NCBI RefSeq assembly: GCF_016920785.2
Contig: NW_024609839.1
Coordinates: forward strand, 21,763,085-21,827,084
DNA from: Ixodes scapularis
Taxonomy: Eukaryota > Arthropoda > Arachnida > Ixodida > Ixodidae
Reading direction: 5' to 3'
Length of the DNA stretch: 64,000 bases
Made by a program: the position numbers and the translations under genes. Under the pieces are notes generated by a model. That model was not told where the DNA came from, made no database searches, and saw nothing but the letters and a program-made list of their open reading frames with translations. Below, one piece after another: positions 31,941 through 41,956 of the stretch; the first letter of the stretch is position 1; the number at the start of each line of letters is the position of its first letter.

Positions 31941-32572
31941 CGGACGAGGAATTCGGCGCTACTGTACAAAACTCGACTCCATTGGCCCTATGGAATCCGT
32001 CCGGGGGTTGGTCCAACGTCCTCTTTCTTCGTCATGAAAAAACACGTACAACAACAGTAGAAGAGTAGTAAGTTGGGCGAGTTGGTAGACGTTGAACATG
32101 GTTAAACTCGCGCACAAAGAGACGAGAACAAACGAGGAAGGAACACAGAACACAGACAGGCGCGCACTCACAACTCTAGTATATTAAGTGAAGAAGAGAA
32201 AGATGAAGCACTATTTTTTACAGGGGACAACATCACCAGGGAGAATCAGATCATCCGCAGTCAAATGATCGCAGAAGGCAACTTATTTTTCGCTCAAAGC
32301 TACCGACGGCTGACTAACGCAGCGATCGCCCGAAGGAAAATCCATCAATGTAACCCTGTTTGGCAGTCAATGTTTTCTAGTGGACCGCTGACTGTGCCTG
32401 ACTGTACGTCAAGCATGTCTGATTGGCCAACACGTTACTCTGACCGACAGTCAAACTCCAGTCAGACTCCGCTTGTTGGCTTTCTCATGGTTTCCTGGTG
32501 GCAGTCGGCCGCCGCGAAATGCCATCAGGATGTCTTGGTGGCGATTCTGATTGTACATCGATTGTCTCTGAC

Positions 32573-32598
32573 TGTACGTCAAAAAGCTTTGACGTACA
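32573..32598. repeat. Hairpin with 11-bp perfect stem
   Basis: TGTACGTCAAA and TTTGACGTACA are separated by AAGC. It is part of the word cluster in the left subterminal region of the TIR element. Confidence 0.8.
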
Positions 32599-32897
32599 GA
32601 CAGACGTACGGTCAAAGGACGTAAAGTTCGTTCGGATACCACTATTTCGTCAAATCTATGAATACGAGAAGTAATCTATGCACGAGAAAACGATTTCGGG
32701 ACGTGAACCCATAAAACCGCTGACGTTAGAGATATGACACGCAACCGACCGACAACCTTGATCAGAAGCCCGCCGAAGCGCCGAACACGACATTTCGCTT
32801 CGCCAATGAGGCTTCGCCGAGCTTTCATGAACGATCGCTCTCGACTCGTTTTGTTTGCCCGCTTGCTCCAACCTGTTGATCCTGCCCGGGCTCTACA

Positions 32898-33073
32898 ATG
32901 TCTTATGTTTTAGTAGAATTTCTACTCGACAAGACCCAGCCTGTTGTGAGTTCCGACGATGTAAGGGACTTAAGCGGTGTAGTTGAAGACGACAAGGTGT
33001 ACCAGGTCTACTGGGCCGGAGACGCGCGAACAAAAGGATCGTTCGACGACGCGAAAGTACTCTACATGGCAGG
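32898..33073 (+). CDS. Exon-like ORF with canonical splice donor, unknown protein
   Basis: ATG at 32898 opens MSYVLVEFLLDKTQPVVSSD, then DVRDLSGVVEDDKVYQVYW and AGDARTKGSFDDAKVLYMA. The coding sequence meets CAG|GTGAGT at 33073/33074; without splicing it stops two codons later. The acidic, aromatic pattern recalls N-termini of some tick BEN-domain-like proteins, which is a weak resemblance. The region is GC-richer than its surroundings. It lies inside the TIR element at 32327-33512, so it is either a captured host first exon or the 5' exon of the element's own protein. No downstream exon was found in the element. Confidence 0.45.
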
Positions 33074-33194
33074 TGAGTAGAACTGAAGTACGGCGAGTGA
33101 TGTACGTGTGCTTTGCATAGCATGCTGACGGCTTAACTGCATTTGCAGCCGAAGCATCTCGTATAAAACGAACAGTCAAATCGAGTTTTCAAAG

Positions 33195-33272
33195 CGGTGG
33201 CATAGCATAGGGGTTAAGATGTCCGATCAAGTGGTCGCGGGTTCGATCCGCGGCGGTCCTGTTTTTTTTTTT
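33195..33272 (+). other. tRNA-like pol III A and B boxes followed by T-run
   Basis: TGGCATAGCATAGGGG resembles a pol III A box, and 33 bp later GCGGGTTCGATCCGCG carries a B box in a perfect T-arm-like hairpin. A run of T residues follows (33261-33273), as for pol III termination. The acceptor ends do not pair, so it is not a functional tRNA. A tRNA-derived SINE head or decayed tRNA pseudogene is the likeliest reading. Confidence 0.5.
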
Positions 33273-33396
33273 TTTCTTTTTTTTTCTCGGACATTTTGTT
33301 TTATCGAGGCATTTGGCGATATTTATGAGTGCGTATAGCTTTACTCTTATATAAATGCTGCCCTTGTTGATGAAATTCCCTTGGCAGCGGCAGTCA

Positions 33397-33427
33397 GACG
33401 TCATCTGATGGACCATCAGATGACGTC
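33397..33427. repeat. 31-bp perfect palindrome with one-base centre
   Basis: GACGTCATCTGATGG, A, CCATCAGATGACGTC. It is in the right subterminal word cluster of the TIR element. Confidence 0.9.
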
Positions 33428-33512
33428 TGATGGTCCATCACGTTCCACCAAGGCTGCTGACTGGCAGTCAGTGTACCAAATTACGTATCTTGATGGAATT
33501 TTCAATAGGGCG

Positions 33513-33781
33513 CTCAGGCTCAAGATGGTGAACGCCTCGAGCACCTCGCGCGTTTGTTTTTCTTTAAAGCGGCCAATGATTGATGTTTTTTCTAAAGATG
33601 GTGTGCACATACAGGTTTTACAGTGCACCGAAAGGTGACCTCCTACATTGGATGTTAAAGAAAGTTTATGCTCTCGTAGCCGGTCATTCAGATACCATCC
33701 CGTCTGTGCAACATAGCATCTTCCACATGAAAATGGAATGCTATATACAACGCCCGATAAACAGGAAACAAATGGCCGCAC
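33513..33781 (-). pseudogene. Penelope-like GIY-YIG endonuclease
   Basis: On the minus strand the ORF from 33781 reads GVVYSIPFSCGRCYVAQTG, LNDRLREHKLSL, GGHLSVHCKTCMCTPSLE and TREVLEAF. This is the GIY-YIG nuclease domain with the characteristic R..EH motif and cysteines of Penelope-like elements. GIY appears here as VVY and YVG as YVA, a change in the second motif. The C-terminus is cut at 33513 by the TIR insertion and continues in the Penelope sequence at 32326. The nuclease would nick target DNA for primed reverse transcription. Confidence 0.85.
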
Positions 33782-33815
33782 ATGTTTTTTGTGGCACGTA
33801 TTTTTTTAATAATTT

Positions 33816-35520
33816 TTACGCCTTTTCACGAACCTTAGAACAAATTTGTCGCATTTTCTTAGGGGCTGATAGTACTACGGGCACACCATACCTGCTAGCC
33901 ACTTGTTTTAGGTTATGCGATATTTTGTGTAGGTATGGCATAACCACCACCCGGTTTTTTTCCACGGGGCGCCTAGTTTTTTCACCCCCTTTTACATTCT
34001 TTACCAGCGTTCCTATCACTTCGATTAAGACCTGATTCGTGACCCTGAAGATTTTAGTGTATCGATCTCGCCCAAGAAACTCCGATGAATGGCATGGAAA
34101 CATGACTGTTCTAGGGCTGAGGTGAGACAAGAGATAGCAATGCCTCTCTTCACCACCTTGGAGTGCGAGGATGTGTAGTGAACAATACCTTTTTTGGAAC
34201 ATGTTGAGAATGCCCAGCACAAGTGATCGGCGTGCAATGAGTTGAAAAGGTTTAAGAATTGCAACGCCCCTTCGTTAGGCTTCTCAAAAGTAAAGGTGAG
34301 CCCGAAACCACACGTATGCAAAATGTCCATAATCGTAGTTACTAAATCTTGATCCGCAGTCTTTTTGTACAGTAAAAGAAAATCATCTACATATCTGAAC
34401 ACGTTGGTGACAGGCGTAGACTTAATAGCTAAACCAATGTCACGGTCGATTCTCGCAAGAAAAATATCACTTAAGACTGGCGCAACACAAGACCCGTAAC
34501 ATACCCCCGATTTTGTAAAAAAAACCTCGTTTTGCCATCCGACGAATGTGGAATTTAAATAAAACTGTAGTAGTTCAAGAAAACTGTCTGTAGTCACTCC
34601 ACTTGAGTTCCGGAAAGCGATTTCGTGTTGGGGTTCAATGCAGGCCCTGACTGAGCTAAGTAAAGGGTCATGAGGAAAGAAATAGAAAAGGTCTTGTACA
34701 TCTATGCTAAATGCACTGTGATTGGAAAATGCATTTGTCTTTAAGGTTTGAACAACAGTTTCAGAATTCTTAACCGAGAAGGGATCCTCAATGCGCAAAG
34801 CGGAGAGATGTTTTCGTAGAAAGGCCGACATTTGCCGTTGCCACCACGTACCCCTCTCAGTGACTATAGCTCGAAAAGGACAGGCTTCCTTGTGCGTCTT
34901 TACACTAAAAAAGACCTCCAGGTGCAGTCCTTCGTTTTTTTTTATGTTGGCAGCCAACTGAGTCAACGACAATCTCTCGCAAAGTTCTAAAGCTTGTTTC
35001 CTAACCTTCTTCGTTTCTACTACAAGCGGTCGGAAGTTCTTTTTCACCGCTGTACAGGCTTTTTCATTGTAGATGCCTACAGGCATTATTACAAAAAAGC
35101 CTTCTTTATCGGATTCCAAAACAAGTTGTTGATTGTCCACCAAAAAATGAACCAGCGGTCTAGGATCCGGGGACTGGACCCGTCTCGAGGCGGTAAGAGT
35201 GTCAACACATTCGGAGACACAACGTGGTCTAATTTCTTCATTTGTCCTGTACGCCACTTTTCTTACCAAGGTTAGCAGCTCTGAAGGAGGTAGGTCCGGT
35301 TGAATGCTAAACTTGGGGCCAAGACCAAGTTTTTTTTTAAGTTTCGGGAGAACCTAAATATGTTCAAGGTTGGTAAATCGCCCAGACGCTGTGGCAGCTT
35401 CTTGCTTTCTGGGCAGGTTTTGCCGATCTCTCTGCCATAAAAATTCGGTGACGTCACCTAATGTCTTGCTCATTTTTGAAAACAGACTACGTTGTTTCTC
35501 AAGGTTAAAATGTGTGGCCA
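33816..35520 (-). CDS. Penelope-like reverse transcriptase, near complete, frameshifted
   Basis: The central ORF (35269-34025) has RKVAYRTNEEIRP, LVLESDKEGFFVIMPVGIYN, SVKTHKEACPFRAIVTERG, FSIDVQDLFYFFPHDPL with catalytic aspartate, KSGVCYGSCVAPVLSDIFLA and the intact box FRYVDDFLLLY. The N-terminal extension (35520-35272) lies in other frames, with LGDVTEFLWQRDRQNLPRK. The thumb end (34220-33816) is in a third frame, with VVVMPYLHKISHNLKQVA and FSAPKKMRQICSKV. About 560 residues in total, normal for the family. It would copy element RNA at the target. At least two frameshifts disable it, although all catalytic aspartates remain. Confidence 0.88.
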
Positions 35521-36040
35521 TTTGTTCCCTGTTCATCGGGCGTTGTATATAGCAGTCATCTTTCATGTGGAAGATGCTATGTTGGACAGACGGGAGGGTG
35601 TCTGAATGGCCGGCTACGAGAGCATAAACTTTCTTTAACATCCAATGTAGTAGGTCACCTTTCGGTGCACTGTAAAGCCTTTATGTGCACATCATCTTTA
35701 GAAAACACATCAATTATTGGCCGCTTCAAAGAAAAAGAAACGCGCGAGGTGCTCGAGGCGTTCACCATCTTGAGCGAGACCGATCGCTGCGTTAGTCAGC
35801 CGTCGGTAGCTTTGAGCGAAAAAGAAGTTGCCTTCTGGCGATCATTTGACTGCGGATGATTTGTTTGCCCCTGGTGATGTTGTCCCCTGTAAAAAATAGT
35901 GCTTCATCTTTCTCTTCTTCACTTAATATACTAGAGTTGTGAGTGCGCGCCTGTCTGTGTTCTGTGTTCCTTCCTCGTTTGTCCTCGTCTCTGTGCGCGA
36001 TTTTAACCGTATTCAACGTAGAACAACGCACACGTGCAAA
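35512..36040 (+). pseudogene. Inverted partial Penelope copy: GIY-YIG end and 3' region
   Basis: The plus-strand ORF 35512-35859 reads GVVYSSHLSCGRCYVGQTGG, LNGRLREHKLSLTSN, VGHLSVHCKAFMCTSSLENT and TREVLEAF. Here the YVGQTG motif is intact, but a conserved cysteine in the second cluster is replaced (CKAFMC for CKTCMC). The domain finishes with SQPSVALSEKEVAFWRS, which the left copy has lost to insertion. The 3' untranslated part to about 36040 matches 32085-32326 inverted. It is a 5'-truncated copy placed head-to-head with the larger one. Confidence 0.85.
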
Positions 36041-36044
36041 CTTA

Positions 36045-36555
36045 GGTCGTCCGAACGAATACTGGTCTTCAGTCGACCGTTATAACAGCCATCTACAGAG
36101 CACGAATTTGCCATGACTATCATTTTGCAGAATCCTTCGAGTACCGAGTTCCCAAAGTAAACACGACACCGACCTCTGGAACCAAAACCAAACGTCTACC
36201 ACGTATTCTTTTCTCATTTTATTTTGTTTGCTCGTAGTTGCTCGTTGCCCGTTTGGCGTCCAGCGTGGCAAAGAGAAAAACATTAATGCTGTTTTATTTA
36301 CGGTTTAGTAACCATTTCCGGTCCGACTTATAATTTTGATGGTTATTGAAGCGGAAATTTTAACAGTATCCCTACAAATCGTGACCGAGGGCACGTCTCC
36401 CCAAGCGGCACAAGAATATTAGGCGAGTATCTACACAATATTGTTGGCACCATACTCAGAATATACGGTTCTTCCCATCCACACGACGTCTAGACAATAT
36501 CGTTTCAAATGCGTGGCAGTACCAGCATATATCACTGGAGTACCGCCACCGTCAG
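36045..36555. other. No gene recognised
   Basis: Unassigned sequence between the Penelope arm and the minisatellite. Words at 36430-36530 (GAGTATCTACACAATAT, ACAATATCG) may be decayed minisatellite units. Confidence 0.4.
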
Positions 36556-36558
36556 GCT

Positions 36559-36912
36559 GAGTACCCACCGGACGCCGAGTATATCTATAGGGTACTAGCA
36601 GCGTCGGTTGAGTGCATGCCGGACGTCGCTTGTTAATCCAAGGTCAATCGAGTTGTCGGAGTACCCGCCGGATACCGCTCGTATATCCATACAGTACTTG
36701 GAGCGTCGGCTAAGTACCCACCGGGCATCGCGTATATCAATCGAGCTGGCGTGTCGTCTGATCACCTGCTGGATATCGGGCGTATGTCTATAAAGTACTT
36801 AGAGCGTCGGCTGAGTATCCGCCGGGGGTCGAGAATTTCAATTTTGTACAGGCAGTGTCGTCCGAGCACCCGCCAGATATCGTACGTATATCTACAGAGT
36901 ACTTGGATGGTA
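36559..36912. repeat. Minisatellite, about 50-bp unit in alternating A/B order (about 100-bp dimer)
   Basis: Seven units start at about 36559, 36610, 36659, 36712, 36758, 36813 and 36864. All start near GAGTACCCGCCGGATATCG. Type A units continue GTATATCTAYARRGTACTTGG and mostly end in AGCGTCGGCT. Type B units continue with a TCAATCGAG-like part and end in TGTCG. They alternate A-B-A-B-A-B-A, so the real period is about 100 bp. Confidence 0.8.
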
Positions 36913-37038
36913 GGGTTAGGGCAAGACGGGCAGGAAAGGAGGAAGCAGACGGAACGCTACAGAGAAGAGAGGGGAAAACCTCCTTCCCTCTTTAGCGTTC
37001 CGTCTGCTTCTCCCCGGCTCGTCTTACCCTCGCCTACC
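36909..37038. repeat. 130-bp hairpin with about 60-bp arms
   Basis: GGTAGGGTTAGGGCAAGACG and GAAGCAGACGGAACGCTA on the left pair with TAGCGTTCCGTCTGCTTC and CGTCTTACCCTCGCCTACC on the right. It follows the minisatellite directly. No clear target duplication. Confidence 0.8.
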
Positions 37039-37044
37039 TTCTCG

Positions 37045-38370
37045 AGTTGCAACGGACTACAGATACCGGTCAATTTATGTGCTACAAAAATATTTTTATT
37101 TGCTCACGCCACCATTAGGCTTCGGGCTTTTTGGCACCTTTATTATACGCATATGTAGATACATTACGCATACCACAAGAATCAGCTAAGCATATACATT
37201 AAGCGCACACACATACACGGTACATAAAAAACATCAGCCCAACAGCACACTAACCATCACCTCCTACGAATAAGACCGTAGCGCTCTTCTCGTGACGTCG
37301 CAACGGAAGGCCATCGGGTGCGCGCGACGAAGCGAAGGCGAGGCGCGTGGATCTGCCGTTGTAACGTGCGTATTATTAGCTAAAATGAGCGCTGCACATA
37401 GCAACGGGTCTAGAAAACATTTTATTACACGTTAAAAACATTACACCGCTAAATAATCGGTACGGAATGGCACGAGGTATGCGTATAAGACGTGTATAAA
37501 ATGTTAATGTTTTAAGTCGAAAACATTGAGGCGCAATTATTTTTGTAGGAATGCATGTTTTATACAGAAATACTCCGGCGAAATGGCGAGACACGCAGTG
37601 ATTGTACATAGCAAAACAGATCACCGTTAAAAATCAGGTAGACGTAGTCAACGCGGGCACGGCTAGACAAGTGTCATTTACGATCATGTAAGCGGCTGTT
37701 ATCTCGACCAGTCACTGAATTCTTGCACTATACCCCGGCCACATGGCAAAATTAATTTATTTTTGATTGAGTGACATTATGGGGTCGACAGATCAGCTTG
37801 CGACGCTCGTATAATCACTCAAGACCGCGAACTGATTAAACATCATCATTTAATGAAGATACATTAACTTTTCCGTGTGGCAGGAGTACTAAACTTACTA
37901 TTTAGTCAACTAATTTACTTCTCCCTATGGGCTTCAGCTGCCTTAGAACAAAATATAACTTATTTTGTATACAGTAATACTGTTACCTTATTACAGTTAA
38001 GATTCCAGTATAAACGCGGCAAAGGCAATAAAGTAACATTAGTATATATATACACATAAGCACCAACAACGCACTTTCAATATTCCCAAACTTGTCATTC
38101 ACCTTCCAATAAAAGCTAGAAAATTACCACGCATATTTACAAATGTCGACGCAACAGCACGCGGATAACGACGAAGAACAAAATTTCATTCCGTCACAAG
38201 ATTAAAAAAAAATCGACTACAGCACTTCGCTTGTGTCCTGCATGACCAAGAAAACCCGTAAATAAGTTGTTTCTCACCTGTCTATCGCATCCATACTATC
38301 CGCCACGAAAACGGTTGAAGACAAAGTCCAAGAAGCGTCTTTGTCAACAGAGGGCTCTATCGATAATGAC
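37045..38370. other. No gene recognised
   Basis: AT-rich sequence with only short ORFs. A 60-codon ORF at 37877-38059 is low-complexity and unassigned. Confidence 0.45.
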
Positions 38371-38729
38371 CAGTGCCATCGTTGACTAGTTGCCAAGTTG
38401 CCGCACACGTCACTCAAACTGTAGCAGGACTTGTTCTGCGTATCCATGCAAATGGCGTAGTATCAAGCGAAAAAAAAAAAAAAAAACTATCCGCCGAGCG
38501 TTTGCAGATTTGGTCGTCTCGGAGAAGCCGCGTCGAGTTTCCACGGCGTTGGAAATCATCCTTTCCTAAATATTTCCTCTGTCCGTCGATGTATCGCTGC
38601 CTCCAGGGCGTCCTGTCCGAGGAAAAATCTGCCTCCTGGTCTCCGCACCGTCCCGTACGCCCAGCCCGTGGCCCCGTTCTTCCTTCCTTTTTGTTCCGCT
38701 CCGGGGTCGTCCATTTGCCCCGCAGAAGA

Positions 38730-38749
38730 GGGGGGGGGGGGGGGGGGGG
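38730..38749 (+). repeat. G20 homopolymer tract
   Basis: Twenty consecutive G residues upstream of the Penelope reverse transcriptase. Confidence 0.95.
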
Positions 38750-38849
38750 AGAACTTGATATCTTTCCAGTCGGACGCTCTGGTGGAATGTCCCTCGCCTG
38801 CCTTCCGTTTCCGTTTGCATGGATGACCAGGTCGTTTTGTTGCTCGTGG

Positions 38850-40549
38850 TACAGGAGGTTGGCGGCCCAGTCGACAGACTTTTTGTGGCAGCGCGTACGC
38901 ATGAACCTTCCGGCCAAGAAGAAAAGTGCGGCCACTTCTGCGAACAACGTCACTGTACTGGGCGATGTCTCCTTGCAAGGAGATGTGCGGATGACTCTGG
39001 AAAAGGGTCCGAAGTACAGCTATGAACCTTCTTCAAAGCAGCATGAGCTACTGGGCATGGTGCGCCGGGTTGCCAACCGCGTCAATGAACAGGACAGAGA
39101 GCGAGCTATCAGTGAAGGAGTGGACTGTCTCAAGCACACAGTGAGTCGACAACCGAGGAAACAACCTCCTGTTAGAAAAATCGTTGACTTTATGAAGGAC
39201 AGTGGGCTTGCAGTGGTAGAAGCCGACAAAGAGGGCGGTTTTGTTGTGATGAGGGAAGACCTTTTCCAGGACAAGGGTTTAGCGGCTATTGAAAAGAAGT
39301 TCAAGCCTGTCGAATTTCTCCCGAAGAAGCAAAGGACGGCTACGCTGAGGGTGCTCAAAGACGTGAACCTTGAAGGATTAAGAAAGGCGGTCAACAAGGC
39401 AGAAAATGGTTTGTTGGAGGTCTTCTTTAGCGGCAAGACTCATACGCCTAGCTGTCCCTTACGAGTCATCGTTTTGGAAAAGAGTGCCTGGCAGGTCCAG
39501 GTCAGCAAGTACTTACAGCGTCACCTAAGTGCCTTAGTCATTGACGATCTTTTTACACAGGGTTGCAGAATGCGGCCACAGCCTTTTCTGTGGATGTTGA
39601 AGAGTTGTTTTACTCGGTTCCCCATGATGGACTTTACATCGCTGTTCCTGAGAGCATAACGCAGTCAGGTGAATTGGGGTTCCAGAATTCTACGGGTGTC
39701 AACTGCGACCATTTTATAGCACTGTTAAAATTTTACTTGCAATCAACGGCCGTTGTTCTAAATGAACAGTTCTACGTACAAAAAAGTGGCATTTGTATTG
39801 GTTCTTCAGTGGCACCGGTTTTGTGTGACATTTATCTTTCTGCCATGGACAAGCGCATATCGAGGAATCTTGACGGGACGAACGTGGTCAGGATCTTCCG
39901 CTATGTGGATTATTTTTTGGTTATTTTGGGGGAATGTACAGAGAATTGTATGGATAATGACGTGGCAGAAATTGTTAAGTTGTTTAAGTCACTGTCCGGA
40001 GGACTGAAATTCACTTGGGAAATGCCTAATGAAGGCAGTATTCAGTTTCTAGATTTACACCTCTTTTTTACTAAGGATCATTTGTGCTTGAGTTATAATC
40101 CACGAACTAGGAAAGGTTTCCTTCCTTTTAGCAGTGCCCACTCAAAGCTCGTAAGACGGGGGATTGCATCCTTCTGCCTTCACGCAGCCATTACAAAAAG
40201 CTTCCAGCATAGACTGCCGGTCAGCTTTGATCAGCAGGTTGCAGGCTTGACGAGGGCCGGTTACCCGAAGAGCTTAGTGACAAGTGTGTGTGAAAGGCTG
40301 TTACAGAAAATTAAACGAGAGGGTGTTGACAAAAGTCGTGAAAAGACAGACAAGATGCCAGTGCAGGTGATACCATATTTGCACAAAGTTTCCCACATTT
40401 TAAAAAAGATGGCTGTTAGACACCGGGTTAACGTCGTTTTCTCAGCCCCGTGCAAACTTTCAAAGATATGCCCCGCGATGACTAAACGAAAGCCTGTAGT
40501 GTGCTCAAAGAAACATGTAACAATTAAGATACACCGAATGCGTGACTAA
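38850..40549 (+). pseudogene. Penelope-like reverse transcriptase, catalytic box YVDY
   Basis: The first frame (to 39560) has STDFLWQRVRMNLPAKKK, HELLGMVRRVANRVNEQDR, GLAVVEADKEGGFVVM and FFSGKTHTPSCPLRVIV. A frameshift near 39560 leads to 39563-40549, with FSVDVEELFYSVPHDG, KSGICIGSSVAPVLCDIYLS and the box FRYVDYFLVIL, where the second aspartate of YVDD is tyrosine. Then come LKFTWEMPNEGSIQFLDL, FSSAHSKLVRRGIASFCLHA and the thumb end VIPYLHKVSHILKKMAV. The frameshift plus the lost aspartate make the enzyme inactive. The stop at 40549 overlaps the start of the nuclease frame. Confidence 0.88.
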
Positions 40550-40860
40550 GGTGGTGTATGAAATTCCTTTCAGTTGCGGCCAGGTTCACATCGGTCAGAC
40601 CGGCCGATGTTCTAATGAAAGGGCGCGCGAACATAAGCTGGCCGTACGCAATAATTCGGGTGGGCATCTTTCGGAGCACTGCAAACAATGTGGGTGCGAA
40701 CCTTTGTTTGAGCGCACAGGTTTATCAAGAAAGGGAATGAAAAAATGGAAAGAGAACTAATCGAGGCTTTCTGTATACAGAAAGCGGCTGACAGATGCGT
40801 AAGCATGCCATTTCTTTATCTGTTGACCAAAGAAATTATGTTTCTTGAAGGATGTGTGTA
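40542..40860 (+). pseudogene. Penelope-like GIY-YIG endonuclease, frameshifted
   Basis: The ORF at 40542 reads VVYEIPFSCGQVHIGQTGRC, ERAREHKLAV, GGHLSEHCKQCGCEPLFERT and stops at 40760. A one-base shift near 40735 restores the reading MERELIEAFCIQKAADRCVS and PFLYLLTKEIMFLEGC, ending in TAA at 40858-40860. The second motif is HIGQTG rather than YVGQTG. Domain order and spacing after reverse transcriptase are normal for Penelope-like elements. The nuclease reads in the frame next to the polymerase, which in intact copies would be one continuous ORF. Confidence 0.82.
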
Positions 40861-41048
40861 AAGAGAGATAGGAATTTTTATGAGTTGCATGTGTTTAGGC
40901 GATTGGGATAGAGTTTGACGGTGATTCGTGTTAGTTGGAAGTTGGCACCTGTCCGTGTCGTACGTGTCTCTTTTTTGTCCTGTTTGTTCGCGCCTTTTAA
41001 CCTTTTAATCGATGGGGAGAAGGCCAGCAGATTGTCACGTCCGAAACG

Positions 41049-41067
41049 GGGGGGGGGGGGGGGGGGG
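41049..41067 (+). repeat. G19 homopolymer tract
   Basis: A run of G residues in the Penelope 3' region; a CACACACCCGCGCGCGCG microsatellite follows at about 41143-41161. Confidence 0.9.
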
Positions 41068-41459
41068 CTTCTCGGTAACATGTCGTGATCGCCTTGAGTC
41101 ACCGCCCTTTGTCTCTCGCTTCTTGATACACGCTCACACACCCACACACCCGCGCGCGCGCACCTAACCGGATCTTGCGTTGGGCCCGAGCGCCCTGTTT
41201 CGAAGAGTTAACCAAAGACGGGTACGTCACAACTGTCTCTCCCCCTCTCCCTTTCCAAGTTTGTTTTCCAAGGGTCCAGCGAGTCTGGTAACGTGAGGTT
41301 TACCTAAAAAGGTTGGGATCACTCTCCCTCTTATTATGCCTCCTCTCTCACTCGTGTCGTCCTCTAGCTCTCCTCAGAGCCTGGCTCTCCTCTCCCATTC
41401 CAAGTTATCTTTTTGGGAGGAAAAAAAACAATATTCGTCCAATCGTCGTTACCAGGTTC

Positions 41460-41820
41460 GCGTCGGTGCAATACAACAGATATTCGGTGGACACCGGCTG
41501 TGTCAACATGGTACCGGCTTTCTTTCAGCATCATTTTCGAATCGGCCAAAAATGCCTAATACTGCGCAGTTATTGTCGATTCAAAGACGATATTCAGGGA
41601 AAAACACGGTTCGTGTACCATACATAGCGTGGTTGCGTCGCCGCAATATAACAGATATTCTGTCGACATCGGCTGAATCAAAATGGTACCGGCACAATTT
41701 TCCCGATACAACAGGAAAATCGGCAATACTCGCACAACTTTCCCGACCCGAGGCGAATATCGCTTCAATATTGTGTGCTGCCTGGGATCTCGTTTCGACC
41801 AATCGCTGAAACGTCTCTTG
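41460..41820. repeat. Direct repeat, period about 176 bp
   Basis: GCAATACAACAGATATTCGG at 41467 recurs as GCAATATAACAGATATTCTG at 41643. Each is followed by TCGACATCGGCTG-like and ATGGTACCGGC words. It looks like a decayed two-unit satellite just before the BEL element. Confidence 0.65.
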
Positions 41821-41956
41821 TGACGTCGCGCTTCTTGGCCCGCAGTGGTCACGTGAGTTCCGCTTCTCCTGGCTTCTCCCTCAACTCTCGGGGCGTCGCC
41901 GCAGTCGATCCCGGTACGATTATTACCGCGACTGTTTAATTGATTTGCGCGGCACA

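Larger units (their letters stand above)
32327..33512. mobile_element. 1.19-kb TIR element carrying an exon-like ORF, inside the Penelope arm
   Basis: Comparison with the intact arm at 35512-36040 shows this segment is an insertion: Penelope sequence stops at about 32326 and resumes at 33513. Its ends are imperfect inverted repeats. The left begins CGCCCGAAGGAAAATCCATC and the reversed right begins CGCCCTATTGAAAATTCCATC. Subterminal parts (32365-32640 and 33380-33475) are clusters of CTGACTGTACGTCA-like words and strong hairpins. The centre holds an exon-like ORF with splice donor and a pol III-like box pair. No transposase seen. Superfamily unknown. Confidence 0.65.
32085..36040 (-). mobile_element. 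Penelope-like element with inverted flanking copy
   Basis: The minus strand carries N-terminal domain, reverse transcriptase (about 35520-33816), GIY-YIG endonuclease (33781-33513) and 3' untranslated sequence. A second, plus-strand copy of the endonuclease and 3' region lies at 35512-36040. The two copies (32085-32326 plus 33513-33790 against 35512-36040) are close inverted repeats. Inverted or tandem partial copies are typical of Penelope insertions (family knowledge). The left arm is opened by a 1.19-kb TIR element at 32327-33512. Confidence 0.85.
38850..41150 (+). mobile_element. Second large Penelope-like element
   Basis: In plus orientation, N-terminal domain and reverse transcriptase (38850-40549), GIY-YIG nuclease (40542-40860) and a 3' untranslated region to about 41150 with a G19 tract at 41049-41067. 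Upstream (38373-38850) is an A-run, then a G20 tract (38730-38749) and open but unassigned sequence that may be 5' untranslated. It is a different subfamily from the copy at 32085-36040, judging by sequence. Confidence 0.8.

Noticed and set aside
32870..32886. AACCTGTTGATCCTGCC resembles the universal 5' end of 18S rRNA
   Set aside because: Only about 17 bases match, with one base missing, and the following sequence is unrelated; no rRNA gene is present.
36911..36920. TAGGGTTAGGG resembling telomere repeats
   Set aside because: Under two units, part of a hairpin arm; no array.
38414..38978. Minus-strand ORFs of 140-179 codons with proline runs
   Set aside because: They are antisense readings through the G20 tract, without domain pattern.
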